The position numbers and the translations under genes were made by a program. A stretch of DNA of 64,000 nt, from assembly GCF_900450995.1 (NCBI RefSeq), contig NZ_UGHY01000002.1, positions 1,855,001 to 1,919,000 on the forward strand, given 5' to 3'. Positions 1 to 8,718 of the stretch are shown here, piece by piece; the first letter of the stretch is position 1, and each line of letters opens with the position of its first letter. The notes below the pieces were generated by a model, which searched no databases, was not told the DNA's origin, and saw only the letters and a list, made by a program, of their open reading frames with translations. This DNA comes from Haemophilus parainfluenzae. GTDB lineage: Bacteria > Pseudomonadota > Gammaproteobacteria > Enterobacterales > Pasteurellaceae.

Positions 1-63
1 TAGGAAAGCTCTTAAAAGGACAATTTTGGTTAAAGTAGTTTAAACAAAAAGTGCGGTTAAAAA
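1..63. other. Window edge, no gene seen
   Basis: No coding sequence can be supported in these 63 bases. They contain an exact uptake signal (AAGTGCGGT, 49-57), which is the left arm of a hairpin whose right arm lies beyond the adjoining IS element at about 1313-1322. Confidence 0.6.
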
Positions 64-89
64 TGATCTGACCCCAAAAAGTTAGACTG

Positions 90-977
90 TTATTTAAAGG
101 ATTGTTTTCGATATTGTATCGGACTCAGTCCTTTTAATTTTAGTTGAATCCGTCGATGATTATAGTAATCCAAATAATTTATGACAGCATCAACTATCTC
201 TTCTTTTGTTTTAAATTCTCGACCATAAAAACATTCCGTTTTTAATCGCCCAAAGAAACTTTCCATCGCGGCATTGTCCAAGCAATTCCCTTTTCTTGAC
301 ATACTTTGAATAATGCCATATTCAGCCAAGATTCAACGATAAGCTACCATTTGATATTGCCATCCCTGGTCTGAATGCAAAATGACACCACAAGCTTTAT
401 TTAATCCTTTGACAGCTTGCATTAACATGTCCTCTACTTGCGCCCAGTTTGGGGAATAGCTGAGATTATAGGAGACTATCTCATTGTTAAATAAGTCTAA
501 AATTGGGGATAAATAGACTTTACTCCCATCTTTCGCCTTAAACTCGGTGATATCGGTCACCCATTTTTGTTTCGGGGCTGTTGCGCTAAAATTACGTTCA
601 ATATGATTTGGGGCAATCACCCCTATCGTGCCACGATAGGTCGTAAATTTCTTGCTTTTTCTTGACCGCACTTGAAGCCCAAGTGTCTGCATTAAACGTT
701 GAACTTTTTTATGATTCACGCCTGGCAAGCTGGCATGAACACGTCGGTAGCCATAATCAGGATGATTGGCTTTGATGCGTTTAATGGCCTTTTTCAGCGG
801 CTCATCCTTATCCGGTTTAATCTGACGTTTCGCAAAAAACGTACTACGCGCTAACTGTGCAAAGCCTAAAAGCCATTTTAACGGATAACGTGTTCTTAAC
901 CTTTGGATAATTTCCGTTGCTCGGCTTCGTCCTGAAGCCTGAGCCTTCTCAACTCCTTTAGGTAGGCCACCTCCGCT
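90..977 (-). pseudogene. IS3 transposase orfB, nonsense mutation
   Basis: This is the DDE integrase-core half of the transposase, made in these elements by a -1 frameshift from orfA. Conserved blocks are visible: WVTDITEF, HSDQGWQYQ and NCLDNAAMESFFGRLKTE, the last carrying the final catalytic Glu. At 333-335 the codon CGA (Arg in copy 2, after MVAYR) has become TGA, which cuts the protein just after the second catalytic Asp region. The frame is otherwise open from 977 to 90. The copy probably cannot make active transposase but could be moved by copy 2. Confidence 0.88.
665..673 (-). repeat. Uptake signal inside IS copy 1
   Basis: An exact ACCGCACTT (AAGTGCGGT on the minus strand) lies inside transposase orfB, at codons for QVRS. 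The same signal is at 32364-32372 in copy 2. Confidence 0.9.
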
Positions 978-1249
978 TCAAGCTGTAAAATTCTCAGGCG
1001 TAAACGGTCTTCTTCAGTTTTGGGTGGCGGTGGCATTTTTGCATATTTGGGTTTCATTGGCGGTCGTCCTGATGGTTTACGGGGAATCAGTCCTTTTATG
1101 CCACTTTTTTCAAACCGTTTCAACCATGTCCTGACTAGGGCGTTGGAAGGAATATTGTAAAAACGCGCGGCTTCTCTAATACTCATTTTCCCATTCAAAA
1201 TAGGTTGAAGAACCTGTAATTTAAATTCGATTGCGTAGTGTTTACCCAT
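896..1249 (-). CDS. IS3-family transposase OrfA (copy 1)
   Basis: This 117-residue protein is the DNA-binding half of an IS3-family transposase. Residues 1-60 form a helix-turn-helix that begins with MGKHYAIEFKLQVLQ, and a leucine-rich coiled coil follows (RLRILQLEAEVAYLKEL, about 82-100). It differs from copy 2 at only a few residues. In intact elements OrfA acts with, or is fused by frameshift to, OrfB. Here orfB is broken, so OrfA alone would at most bind the ends and repress. Confidence 0.88.
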   Translation of the reverse strand: MGKHYAIEFKLQVLQPILNGKMSIREAARFYNIPSNALVRTWLKRFEKSGIKGLIPRKPSGRPPMKPKYAKMPPPPKTEEDRLRLRILQLEAEVAYLKELRRLRLQDEAEQRKLSKG

Positions 1250-1362
1250 AAAAAAATCTGCACCTCAATTGTTGGTTTGTTGAGTCCAACTTTTGGGGTG
1301 CAGATCAAAATGATCGCACTTTTTTATGAATTTTTAATCACAACTTATCATTTACAAAAAAA

Positions 1363-2076
1363 CTAGACATGCCGTTTTGCTGTTGATGTAAACGCAATTT
1401 TATCTGGTCGATAACTAATACTCCCATATTGAAACGGTCGCCCATCAGCCAAATAAGTGGTACTCGTCACATTCACAACCATGTTATACTCACCTAGATT
1501 TATCGCGTTTTTTTCTTCTTCGTTTGCATAGCGAAAGACAATTTTTCGTTGTGAGTGGCTAATTTTTAATTTTAATTCGTTTTCCAAGTAGTGATAAATA
1601 GAGTGTTCTGCGATTTCTCGGCTAATAAAAGGCACGATGCGGCGATCAAAATAAGACACTTCATGCTCAACCGCTTCACCATCAATTTCACGGAGACGAG
1701 CAATGCGGTAGAAATCGATCTGATCATTGACATTAAAGATATCCATCAATTCTTCTTCGCCTTGCACAATATACAAGCTGGTTAATGTCGTTTTTACTTG
1801 GTGTGTTGAGGCACTGTTTAATTCGCTAACGGTTTTAATTTCAGAAAGCATTTGTGGCTTAGATAAGTCATGCTCTAAAACAATCGAATTTCGACCTTGT
1901 TGCTTTTGAATATAGCCATCAATTTCAAGTAGAGAAAGCGCTTTTCGAATAGTATCTTTGGAAAAACCGTAGTTTTGCATGAGTTCATTTTCACTCGGAA
2001 GTTCTTGCAATGGCGCTAAATTACCACTGTTAATTTGGGTTTTTATATCGTTATAAACCTTCTTGTACTTACTCAT
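1363..2076 (-). CDS. GntR-family (TreR-like) transcriptional regulator
   Basis: This 237-residue protein has an N-terminal GntR winged helix (about 1-70, with LPSENELMQNYGFSKDTIRKAL as the recognition region, about 26-47) and a C-terminal UTRA effector domain (about 90-232). The form is that of trehalose- or sugar-responsive repressors such as TreR. It is divergent from the malQ-glgP operon, and the 195-bp intergenic region holds two perfect palindromes suited to a dimeric regulator. I infer that it controls that operon and itself, with a sugar or sugar phosphate as effector. The specific ligand cannot be read from the sequence. Its own terminator was the uptake-signal hairpin now split by IS copy 1. 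Confidence 0.85.
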   Translation of the reverse strand: MSKYKKVYNDIKTQINSGNLAPLQELPSENELMQNYGFSKDTIRKALSLLEIDGYIQKQQGRNSIVLEHDLSKPQMLSEIKTVSELNSASTHQVKTTLTSLYIVQGEEELMDIFNVNDQIDFYRIARLREIDGEAVEHEVSYFDRRIVPFISREIAEHSIYHYLENELKLKISHSQRKIVFRYANEEEKNAINLGEYNMVVNVTSTTYLADGRPFQYGSISYRPDKIAFTSTAKRHV

Positions 2077-2142
2077 TTTTAATCCTTTTATCGACCGTTC
2101 GTTACATAGGTATAGCTATAGCATATCATAAAACCCAAAATG

Positions 2143-2154
2143 TTATACGTATAA
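2143..2154. promoter_or_regulatory. Palindromic operator candidate 1
   Basis: TTATACGTATAA is a perfect 12-bp palindrome in the divergent control region between the GntR-type regulator and the malQ-glgP operon. Its size and symmetry fit a GntR/TreR operator; the assignment is inference. Confidence 0.5.
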
Positions 2155-2156
2155 AA

Positions 2157-2172
2157 TGTGATAAATATCACT
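2157..2172. promoter_or_regulatory. CRP-cAMP binding site
   Basis: TGTGATAAATATCACT matches the CRP core TGTGA-N6-TCACA at nine of ten conserved positions and is flanked by AAA and ATTTT. It would place the alpha-glucan operon under catabolite control, which suits a PTS-linked sugar cluster. Its centre is about 80 bp upstream of the likely start of the operon transcript. Confidence 0.7.
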
Positions 2173-2191
2173 ATTTTACGAAAATGTTTTA

Positions 2192-2209
2192 AACTTTTAC
2201 GTAAAAGTT
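2192..2209. promoter_or_regulatory. Palindromic operator candidate 2
   Basis: AACTTTTACGTAAAAGTT is a perfect 18-bp palindrome ending one base before the probable -35 box of the operon. A repressor bound here would block RNA polymerase. It shares the central TACGTA with the palindrome at 2143-2154, which suggests the same protein binds both. Confidence 0.6.
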
Positions 2210-2210
2210 A

Positions 2211-2238
2211 TTGCGTTAAAATATGTTTAGGTTAGAAT
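2211..2238 (+). promoter_or_regulatory. Promoter of the malQ-glgP operon
   Basis: TTGCGT (2211-2216) and TAGAAT (2233-2238) are separated by 16 bp. The malQ-glgP start codon follows 33 bp later, preceded by a GAGGAA ribosome binding site. Confidence 0.5.
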
Positions 2239-2271
2239 GAGCCAAAATCATGACTTCCTAGAGGAAATATT

Positions 2272-5200
2272 ATGCTTACTCGTTCAAGTGGTGTTCTTAT
2301 GCACATTACCTCGCTACCAAATGCATTCGGTATTGGTAGTTTTGGGCAATCAGCTTATGAGTTTGTTGATTTTTTAGTTGAAACTAAACAAACGTATTGG
2401 CAAATTCTTCCACTTACCACCACCAGTTATGGTGATTCACCTTATCAATCTTTCTCTGCAATTGCAGGTAATACTCACCTTATTGATTTTGATTTATTAG
2501 CTCAAATGGGATTATTGAAAGAAGCTGATTATGCATCAGTCAATTTTGGTGAAGATCCAACTAGTGTGGATTATGAACGAATCTTCTATGCGCGCCGTCC
2601 AATTTTAGAAACGGCAGTGAAAAATTTTTTAGCGAATCAATCATTCCAAGTTGATTTCAAGAATTTTGAGAAAAACAACCGCTTGTGGCTAGACGATTTT
2701 GCTGAGTTTATGGCAATTAAAGAGCATTTCGGCAATCAAGCATTGCAGAAATGGGATGATAAAAAAGCGGTAGCGCGTGATCCAAAAACATTAGAAAAAT
2801 ATCGTACTATGTTAGCGGATCAAATTCAGTACTTTAAAGTGACGCAATATTTCTTCTTCAAACAATGGAGCGAATTAAAAGATTACGCGAATCAAAGGGG
2901 CATTAAGATTATCGGTGATATGCCGATTTATGTGGCGGCAGATAGCGTAGAAGTTTGGACAAAACCGGAACTCTTCCAATTAGATAAAGAACGTAACCCA
3001 CTTTTTGTCGCAGGGGTTCCTGCTGATCAATTCAGTGCAACGGGGCAGCTTTGGGGTAACCCGCTTTACGATTGGGAAGAGCATAAAAAACAAGGCTATG
3101 CGTGGTGGATTCATCGTATTGAAGAAAGCTTCAAAATTTATGATGTACTTCGCATTGACCATTTCAAAGGTTTTTCCGATTATTGGCAAGTGGATGGAAA
3201 AGCCGATATTGCCAAATATGGTAGTTGGCAGCCAGGTCCAGGCTATGATTTATTTAAAGCTGTTAAAGAGCAATTGGGCAATTTACCGATTATTGCCGAA
3301 GATTTAGGTAATATTGATGATAAAGCCAGAAAACTGCTTGCAGATTGTAATTACCCAGGCATGAAGATCCTACAATTTGGTTTTGAAGATATCAGCGGAA
3401 AAAGCTTAGATAGCCCGCATTATTGCATACCGCATTCTATTGCTTATACAGGCACGCATGATAATGATGTGACCAATGGTTGGTATAACGGTCTTACCGC
3501 CCAACAGCAGCAATATATCAATGATTATACGCACCGTCATAATGATGAGTTGATTTGCCAAGCAATGATTCGTCAGCTCTTTGCAACGGTCAGCAATACA
3601 GCGATTGCCACAATGCAAGATGTTTTAGATTTGCCTGATAGTTCAAGAATGAATGTTCCTTCAACAATTGGTGGAAACTGGCAATGGAGAATGCAGCAAT
3701 CAGATTTAACACAAGATAAAAAAGACTTTTTAGCAAAAATGACCACGTTATATCAACGTGCTAATCAGGAAAACCCAATGATTAAATTTAGTACATTTGT
3801 AAAAAACGAAACCAATAAATCGCTTGAGCAATTAAGTGATAAAGAAACTTATATTCAATTATTAAATTACGTAAAAGCACTTTCTGCAGATAAACCTAAA
3901 AACACGGGTAAACGTAAGGTTTACTATATCTCAGCAGAGTTTTTAATCGGTAAATTACTTTCTAATAACTTGATTAACCTTGGTGTGTATCAAGATATTA
4001 AAGGAGAATTAGAAAGTGCGGGTAAATCATTAAGCCATATTGAAGATATTGAGCCTGAACCATCTTTAGGAAATGGTGGTTTAGGGCGTTTGGCTTCTTG
4101 TTTTATTGATTCCATGTCTACACTTGGCTTAAATGCTGAGGGGGTAGGTTTAAATTATCATTATGGGTTATTCAAACAAGTCTTCAAAAAGAATGAACAA
4201 CATGCGGAGCCTAATGATTGGATTGAAGATAATTCTTGGTTAATTCCAACGGATATTAGCTATGAGGTGCCATTTAAGAAATTTACGTTAACCTCTAAAC
4301 TAGATCGTATTGATATTCTAGGTTATAAGAAAGACACGAAAAACTATCTCAATTTATTTGATATTAAATCAATGAATCCTAAACTGATTAAAAAAGGTAT
4401 TGAGTTTGATAAAACTGCGATTGAAGAAAATCTAACATTATTCCTTTATCCAGATGATTCAGATAAAAATGGGGAATTACTGCGTATTTATCAACAATAC
4501 TTTATGGTATCAAATGCGGCACAGTTATTAATTGATGAAGCGATTGCTCGTGGCAGTAATTTACATGATTTAGCCGATTATGCGTATGTTCAGATCAATG
4601 ATACTCACCCTTCAATGGTGATTCCTGAATTAATTCGCTTATTAACGGAAAAACATCAGATTAAATTTGCAGAAGCGGTTGAAATTGTACGTAATATGGT
4701 GGGCTATACCAACCATACGATTTTGGCTGAAGCGCTAGAAAAATGGCCGTTAGATTATCTAGATGAAGTGGTGCCTCATTTAGTGATGATCGTTAAAAAA
4801 TTAGATAAATTAGTGCGTGCCGAGTATAAAGATCCTGCCGTACAAATTATTGATAAACAAAAACGTGTGCATATGGCGCATATGGATATCCACTTTTCAA
4901 ATTCTGTGAATGGTGTGGCGGCATTACATACAGAGATTTTGAAAAATTCAGAACTTAAAGCGTTCTATGCGTTATATCCCGAAAAATTCAATAATAAGAC
5001 AAACGGTATTACATTCCGCCGTTGGTTAGAGTTTTCTAACCAAGCATTAGCGGCTTACATCAAAGAATTGATTGGCGATGAGTATTTGCATGATGCAACA
5101 AAATTAGAAAAATTGTTAGCCTTTAAAGATGATAAAAAGGTTCATCAACAATTAGCGAAAATTAAGTTTGAAAACAAATTGGCATTAAAAGCATACCTTA

Positions 5201-6045
5201 AAGAAAATAAAGGTATTGATTTAGATGAAAATTCAATCATTGATACGCAAATTAAGCGTTTCCATGAATATAAACGCCAACAAATGAATGCGCTTTACGT
5301 GATTCATAAATATTTAGAAATTAAAGCAGGTAAATTACCAAAACGTAAAATTACCGTGATTTTCGGCGGAAAAGCGGCACCCGCTTATATCATTGCACAG
5401 GATATTATTCACTTAATTCTTTGTTTATCTGAGTTAATCAATAATGATCCTGAAGTGAATAAGTATTTAAACGTCCATTTAGTGGAAAACTATAATGTGA
5501 GCGTGGCGGAAAAACTGATTCCTGCAACCGATATTTCAGAACAAATTTCACTTGCCTCTAAGGAAGCTTCCGGTACTGGTAATATGAAATTTATGCTGAA
5601 TGGCGCGTTAACCTTAGGCACAATGGACGGCGCTAATGTTGAAATTGCAGAATTAGCCGGTGCTGAAAATATCTATACATTCGGTAAAGATTCAGAAAGC
5701 ATTATTAAACTTTATGAAACAGCAGGTTATGTTTCAAAAGAGTATTATGAAAACGACAAAGAGATTAAAAGAGCGGTCGATTTTATTCTGAATCCTGCCG
5801 TAGTGAAATTAGGCAATAAAACACGTTTAGAACGTCTTTATAATGAATTATTGAATAAAGACTGGTTTATGACGTTAATTGATTTTAATGCTTATGTTGA
5901 AGCGAAAGAACAAATCTTAGCCGATTATGAAGATCAAGATAGTTGGAATGAGAAAGTCGTTCACAATATCGCAAAAGCGGGCTTCTTCTCATCTGACCGC
6001 ACGATCGCTCAATATAATGCAGACATTTGGCATTGTGAGGGCTAA
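2272..6045 (+). CDS. 4-alpha-glucanotransferase / glycogen phosphorylase fusion
   Basis: This 1257-residue protein joins two complete enzymes. Residues 1-502 are amylomaltase (GH77, MalQ), with probable catalytic residues D296 (in LRIDHF), E343 (AEDLG) and D397 (THDND). Residues 503-1257 are a full-length GT35 glycogen/maltodextrin phosphorylase with the pyridoxal-phosphate lysine K1106 in EASGTGNMK. The junction is abrupt: a Met at 503, where a free phosphorylase would begin, follows the MalQ end with no linker. Together the activities lengthen maltodextrins and release glucose-1-phosphate. The phosphorylase half looks very like streptococcal GlgP as I remember it. It leads a three-gene operon with an exonuclease-fold gene and a PTS permease. 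Confidence 0.93.
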   Translation: MLTRSSGVLMHITSLPNAFGIGSFGQSAYEFVDFLVETKQTYWQILPLTTTSYGDSPYQSFSAIAGNTHLIDFDLLAQMGLLKEADYASVNFGEDPTSVDYERIFYARRPILETAVKNFLANQSFQVDFKNFEKNNRLWLDDFAEFMAIKEHFGNQALQKWDDKKAVARDPKTLEKYRTMLADQIQYFKVTQYFFFKQWSELKDYANQRGIKIIGDMPIYVAADSVEVWTKPELFQLDKERNPLFVAGVPADQFSATGQLWGNPLYDWEEHKKQGYAWWIHRIEESFKIYDVLRIDHFKGFSDYWQVDGKADIAKYGSWQPGPGYDLFKAVKEQLGNLPIIAEDLGNIDDKARKLLADCNYPGMKILQFGFEDISGKSLDSPHYCIPHSIAYTGTHDNDVTNGWYNGLTAQQQQYINDYTHRHNDELICQAMIRQLFATVSNTAIATMQDVLDLPDSSRMNVPSTIGGNWQWRMQQSDLTQDKKDFLAKMTTLYQRANQENPMIKFSTFVKNETNKSLEQLSDKETYIQLLNYVKALSADKPKNTGKRKVYYISAEFLIGKLLSNNLINLGVYQDIKGELESAGKSLSHIEDIEPEPSLGNGGLGRLASCFIDSMSTLGLNAEGVGLNYHYGLFKQVFKKNEQHAEPNDWIEDNSWLIPTDISYEVPFKKFTLTSKLDRIDILGYKKDTKNYLNLFDIKSMNPKLIKKGIEFDKTAIEENLTLFLYPDDSDKNGELLRIYQQYFMVSNAAQLLIDEAIARGSNLHDLADYAYVQINDTHPSMVIPELIRLLTEKHQIKFAEAVEIVRNMVGYTNHTILAEALEKWPLDYLDEVVPHLVMIVKKLDKLVRAEYKDPAVQIIDKQKRVHMAHMDIHFSNSVNGVAALHTEILKNSELKAFYALYPEKFNNKTNGITFRRWLEFSNQALAAYIKELIGDEYLHDATKLEKLLAFKDDKKVHQQLAKIKFENKLALKAYLKENKGIDLDENSIIDTQIKRFHEYKRQQMNALYVIHKYLEIKAGKLPKRKITVIFGGKAAPAYIIAQDIIHLILCLSELINNDPEVNKYLNVHLVENYNVSVAEKLIPATDISEQISLASKEASGTGNMKFMLNGALTLGTMDGANVEIAELAGAENIYTFGKDSESIIKLYETAGYVSKEYYENDKEIKRAVDFILNPAVVKLGNKTRLERLYNELLNKDWFMTLIDFNAYVEAKEQILADYEDQDSWNEKVVHNIAKAGFFSSDRTIAQYNADIWHCEG

Positions 6046-6054
6046 GGGGAAGCA

Positions 6055-6846
6055 ATGAAACTACTTACCCTGAATGTACACGCTTGGTTAGAAGCTAACC
6101 AAGCGGAAAAAATAGAGATTCTTGCTGAGACTATTGTGGAAAAGGGTTATGACATCATTGCCTTACAAGAGGTTAATCAATTGATGTCGTCTCCTGCTAT
6201 TTCGCCAACGTTAAAGCAAGATAACTATGGTGTCATTCTGTTAAATAAAATCAATCAACGAGTTGCACAGAAATACTCGCTTTTTTGGAGCAATTCGCAT
6301 ATTGGTTACGATAAATATGATGAGGGCATTGTGTTTTTAACGCGCTTGCCCGTTTATGATGTTGATGCGTTTTATTGTAGCCAACATCAACGTCTTGACT
6401 CGATTCTCTCGCGTAAAATCATTGGCTTGACGGTAGAATATCAAGGCCAGTTAATTGAATGTTATTCTTGCCATATCAATTTGCCAAATTGTGATGATGA
6501 AAAACAACTTGATAATATTCGTTATATTGTAGAGCGAAGTCAAAGTGCGAATCTTAAAATCCTGATGGGGGATTTCAATACTGATGCAATAAGCGATCAG
6601 CAAGCTTACCAGCAGATTAAATCCTTAGGCTTATTCGATACATTTGAAATGGCAGAGCAAAAGGATAGCGGTATCACTGTGGAGAAAGCGATTGACGGTT
6701 GGAAAGGTCATAGTGAAGAAAAGCGATTAGATTATATTTTTTTAAACCAAGCAAAAAGGGTTTTATCCAGTCAGGTTATTTTTAATGGTAAAAATAAACC
6801 GATTGTTTCCGACCATTTTGGCGTAGAAGTAGCTCTCATCTTGTAG
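6055..6846 (+). CDS. Endonuclease/exonuclease/phosphatase-family protein
   Basis: This 263-residue protein has the EEP fold. It has the metal-binding Glu in IIALQEVNQ (about 34-42), the GDFNTD motif (about 171-176) and the closing SDHFG (about 252-256). Members cleave phosphoester bonds in DNA, inositol phosphates or sphingomyelin; there is no signal peptide, so this one acts in the cytoplasm. It starts 10 bp after the fusion gene and ends 11 bp before the PTS gene, so it is co-transcribed with them. I recall similar genes beside PTS/maltodextrin genes in streptococci. A sugar-phosphate or nucleotide phosphatase role is possible, but the substrate is unknown. Confidence 0.75.
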   Translation: MKLLTLNVHAWLEANQAEKIEILAETIVEKGYDIIALQEVNQLMSSPAISPTLKQDNYGVILLNKINQRVAQKYSLFWSNSHIGYDKYDEGIVFLTRLPVYDVDAFYCSQHQRLDSILSRKIIGLTVEYQGQLIECYSCHINLPNCDDEKQLDNIRYIVERSQSANLKILMGDFNTDAISDQQAYQQIKSLGLFDTFEMAEQKDSGITVEKAIDGWKGHSEEKRLDYIFLNQAKRVLSSQVIFNGKNKPIVSDHFGVEVALIL

Positions 6847-6856
6847 GAGAATCAAT

Positions 6857-8521
6857 ATGAAAAAAATGCTCAGTTTTGAATTTTGGCAAAAATTCGGTAA
6901 GTGCCTAATGGTTGTGATTGCTGTGATGCCAGCCGCGGGTTTAATGGTGAGTATTGGTAACTCACTGCCTTTGATTAGCGATGCGAAATGGCTAGCGCTT
7001 GTCGGAAATATTATCGCCCAAATTGGTTGGGGGATTATTGGTAACCTTCATTTATTATTTGCTTTAGCGATTGGTGGTAGCTGGGCAAATGAGCGTGCGG
7101 GTGGGGCATTTGCAGCAGGCCTGGCTTTCATTTTAATTAACTTAATTACCGGTAACTTTTTCGGTGTGAAACTTGAAATGCTAGCGGATCCAAATGCACA
7201 TGTAAGTACAGTATTGGCCGGTGAAATTCCTGTGGCGAATTACTTTGTGAATGTGCTTGGGCAACCTGCGTTAAATATGGGTGTGTTCGTTGGTATTATC
7301 GCTGGTTTTGTGGGTGCAACAACTTTTAACCGTTACTACAATTTCCGTAAATTACCTGAAGTACTGACGTTCTTTAATGGTAAACGCTTCGTTCCTTTCG
7401 TTGTTATTTATCGTTCTGTATTAGTGGCGATCTTCCTATCATTATTCTGGCCTTTAGTTCAGACAGGAATTAATTATTTCGGTCAATGGATTGCTAACTC
7501 ACAAAACTCAGCGCCAATTTTAGCACCATTTATTTATGGTACCTTAGAGCGTCTATTACTTCCGTTTGGTTTACACCACATGTTGACTATCCCAATGAAC
7601 TATACTTCATTAGGAGGTACTTATGAATTCTTAACAGGTGTACAACAAGGTAAACAAGTATTTGGTCAAGATCCACTATGGCTAGCATGGATTTCTGACT
7701 TAATTAACCTTAAAGACGCGGGTAATGTAATCCAATATAACGAGCTACTTTCAACCGTGACACCAGCTCGATTCAAAGTAGGGCAAATGATTGGTTCAAG
7801 CGGTATCTTAATGGGCTTGACGCTCGCCATGTATATCAATGTGGATGAAGACAAGAAAAAACTCTATAAAGGTATTTTCCTTTCTTCTGCACTTGCGGTG
7901 TTCTTAACAGGTGTGACTGAACCAATTGAATACATGTTTATGTTTGTCGCATTATCACTTTATATTGTTTATGCGTTAGTACAAGGTTGTGCTTTCGCCA
8001 TGGCAGATATTGTTGACTTACGTGTGCATTCATTCGGTAACATTGAGTTCTTGACACGTACACCAATGGCGATTAAAGCCGGTATCGGTATGGATGTGAT
8101 TAACTTTATTTGGGTATCTATCCTCTTTGCAGTGGCTATGTTCTTTATCGCGAACTTTATGATTAAGAAATTTAATCTCGCGACAGCAGGCCGTAATGGT
8201 AACTATGATGCGAAAGGTTCAGATGAAGCTTCTAGTAATGAGCCAAAAGTTGCGGATGCTAGCGCGCAAGTTATTCAAATTATCAACTTACTTGGTGGAC
8301 GTAATAATATTGCAGATGTTGATGCTTGTATGACACGTTTACGTATCACCGTACATAATCCAGAGTTAGTGGGTGATGAAGCAAGTTGGAAACAAGCCGG
8401 TGCAATGGGCTTTATCGTGAAAGGCTCTGGTATCCAAGCGATTTATGGACCAAAAGCAGATGTCTTAAAATCTGATATTCAAGACGTGCTTTCATCGGGC
8501 GTAGAAATTCCTAAAATGTAA
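6857..8521 (+). CDS. PTS EIICB permease, glucose/maltose family
   Basis: This 554-residue protein has an EIIC membrane domain (about 1-450, roughly ten hydrophobic segments) with the conserved GLHHMLTIP region (about 237-245) and GVTEPIEYMF (about 351-360). A cytoplasmic EIIB domain (about 475-554) carries the phospho-accepting C491 in DACMTRLR. There is no EIIA domain, so phosphate probably comes from the host's EIIA-Glc. The family includes PtsG, MalX and streptococcal maltose permeases. With MalQ-GlgP next door, maltose or another alpha-glucoside is the likely substrate, although a PTS would deliver it phosphorylated. Last gene of the operon. Confidence 0.88.
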   Translation: MKKMLSFEFWQKFGKCLMVVIAVMPAAGLMVSIGNSLPLISDAKWLALVGNIIAQIGWGIIGNLHLLFALAIGGSWANERAGGAFAAGLAFILINLITGNFFGVKLEMLADPNAHVSTVLAGEIPVANYFVNVLGQPALNMGVFVGIIAGFVGATTFNRYYNFRKLPEVLTFFNGKRFVPFVVIYRSVLVAIFLSLFWPLVQTGINYFGQWIANSQNSAPILAPFIYGTLERLLLPFGLHHMLTIPMNYTSLGGTYEFLTGVQQGKQVFGQDPLWLAWISDLINLKDAGNVIQYNELLSTVTPARFKVGQMIGSSGILMGLTLAMYINVDEDKKKLYKGIFLSSALAVFLTGVTEPIEYMFMFVALSLYIVYALVQGCAFAMADIVDLRVHSFGNIEFLTRTPMAIKAGIGMDVINFIWVSILFAVAMFFIANFMIKKFNLATAGRNGNYDAKGSDEASSNEPKVADASAQVIQIINLLGGRNNIADVDACMTRLRITVHNPELVGDEASWKQAGAMGFIVKGSGIQAIYGPKADVLKSDIQDVLSSGVEIPKM

Positions 8522-8541
8522 TTTAGCCTAAACATTCATTT

Positions 8542-8572
8542 TATCCCCGCTTTTTAAGGCGGGGATATCATA
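8542..8572 (+). terminator. Hairpin after the PTS operon
   Basis: TATCCCCGC (8542-8550) pairs perfectly with GCGGGGATA (8559-8567). The following bases are only weakly T-rich, so termination strength is uncertain. Confidence 0.55.
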
Positions 8573-8656
8573 TTAATACCTTATATCGATATTGCTCATC
8601 TTTAATCTATCCCCAAATACTATCAACGTAGAAAACATTTCCATAATTTCTGTACT

Positions 8657-8698
8657 ATAAAAAAATACCACCCGTTGTGTAACGAGCGGTATTTATAG
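8657..8698 (-). terminator. Terminator of rnb
   Basis: AAATACC...GGTATTT arms with an inner CGTT/AACG stem are followed on the minus strand by a run of seven T residues. It lies 21 bp past the rnb stop codon. Confidence 0.7.
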
Positions 8699-8718
8699 TG
8701 TTAAAAGGAAAGTGGTCA

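Larger units (their letters stand above)
64..1307 (-). mobile_element. IS3-family element, copy 1 (defective)
   Basis: The element is 1244 bp, the same length as copy 2 at 31730-32973, and is nearly identical to it in the opposite orientation. Its ends are TGATCTGACCCC at 64 and GGGGTGCAGATCA at 1307. The 3-bp sequence AAA at 61-63 recurs at 1308-1310 as a target duplication. It encodes orfA and an orfB interrupted by a stop codon. It is inserted in the loop of an uptake-signal hairpin: the AAAAAGTGCG arm is on the left and the CGCACTTTTT arm on the right. IS150-like IS3-family assignment rests on the DDE transposase and two-frame organisation. Confidence 0.92.

Noticed and set aside
8574..8656. 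Possible gene or RNA between the PTS gene and rnb
   Set aside because: No ORF, promoter pair or hairpin beyond the two terminators can be supported.
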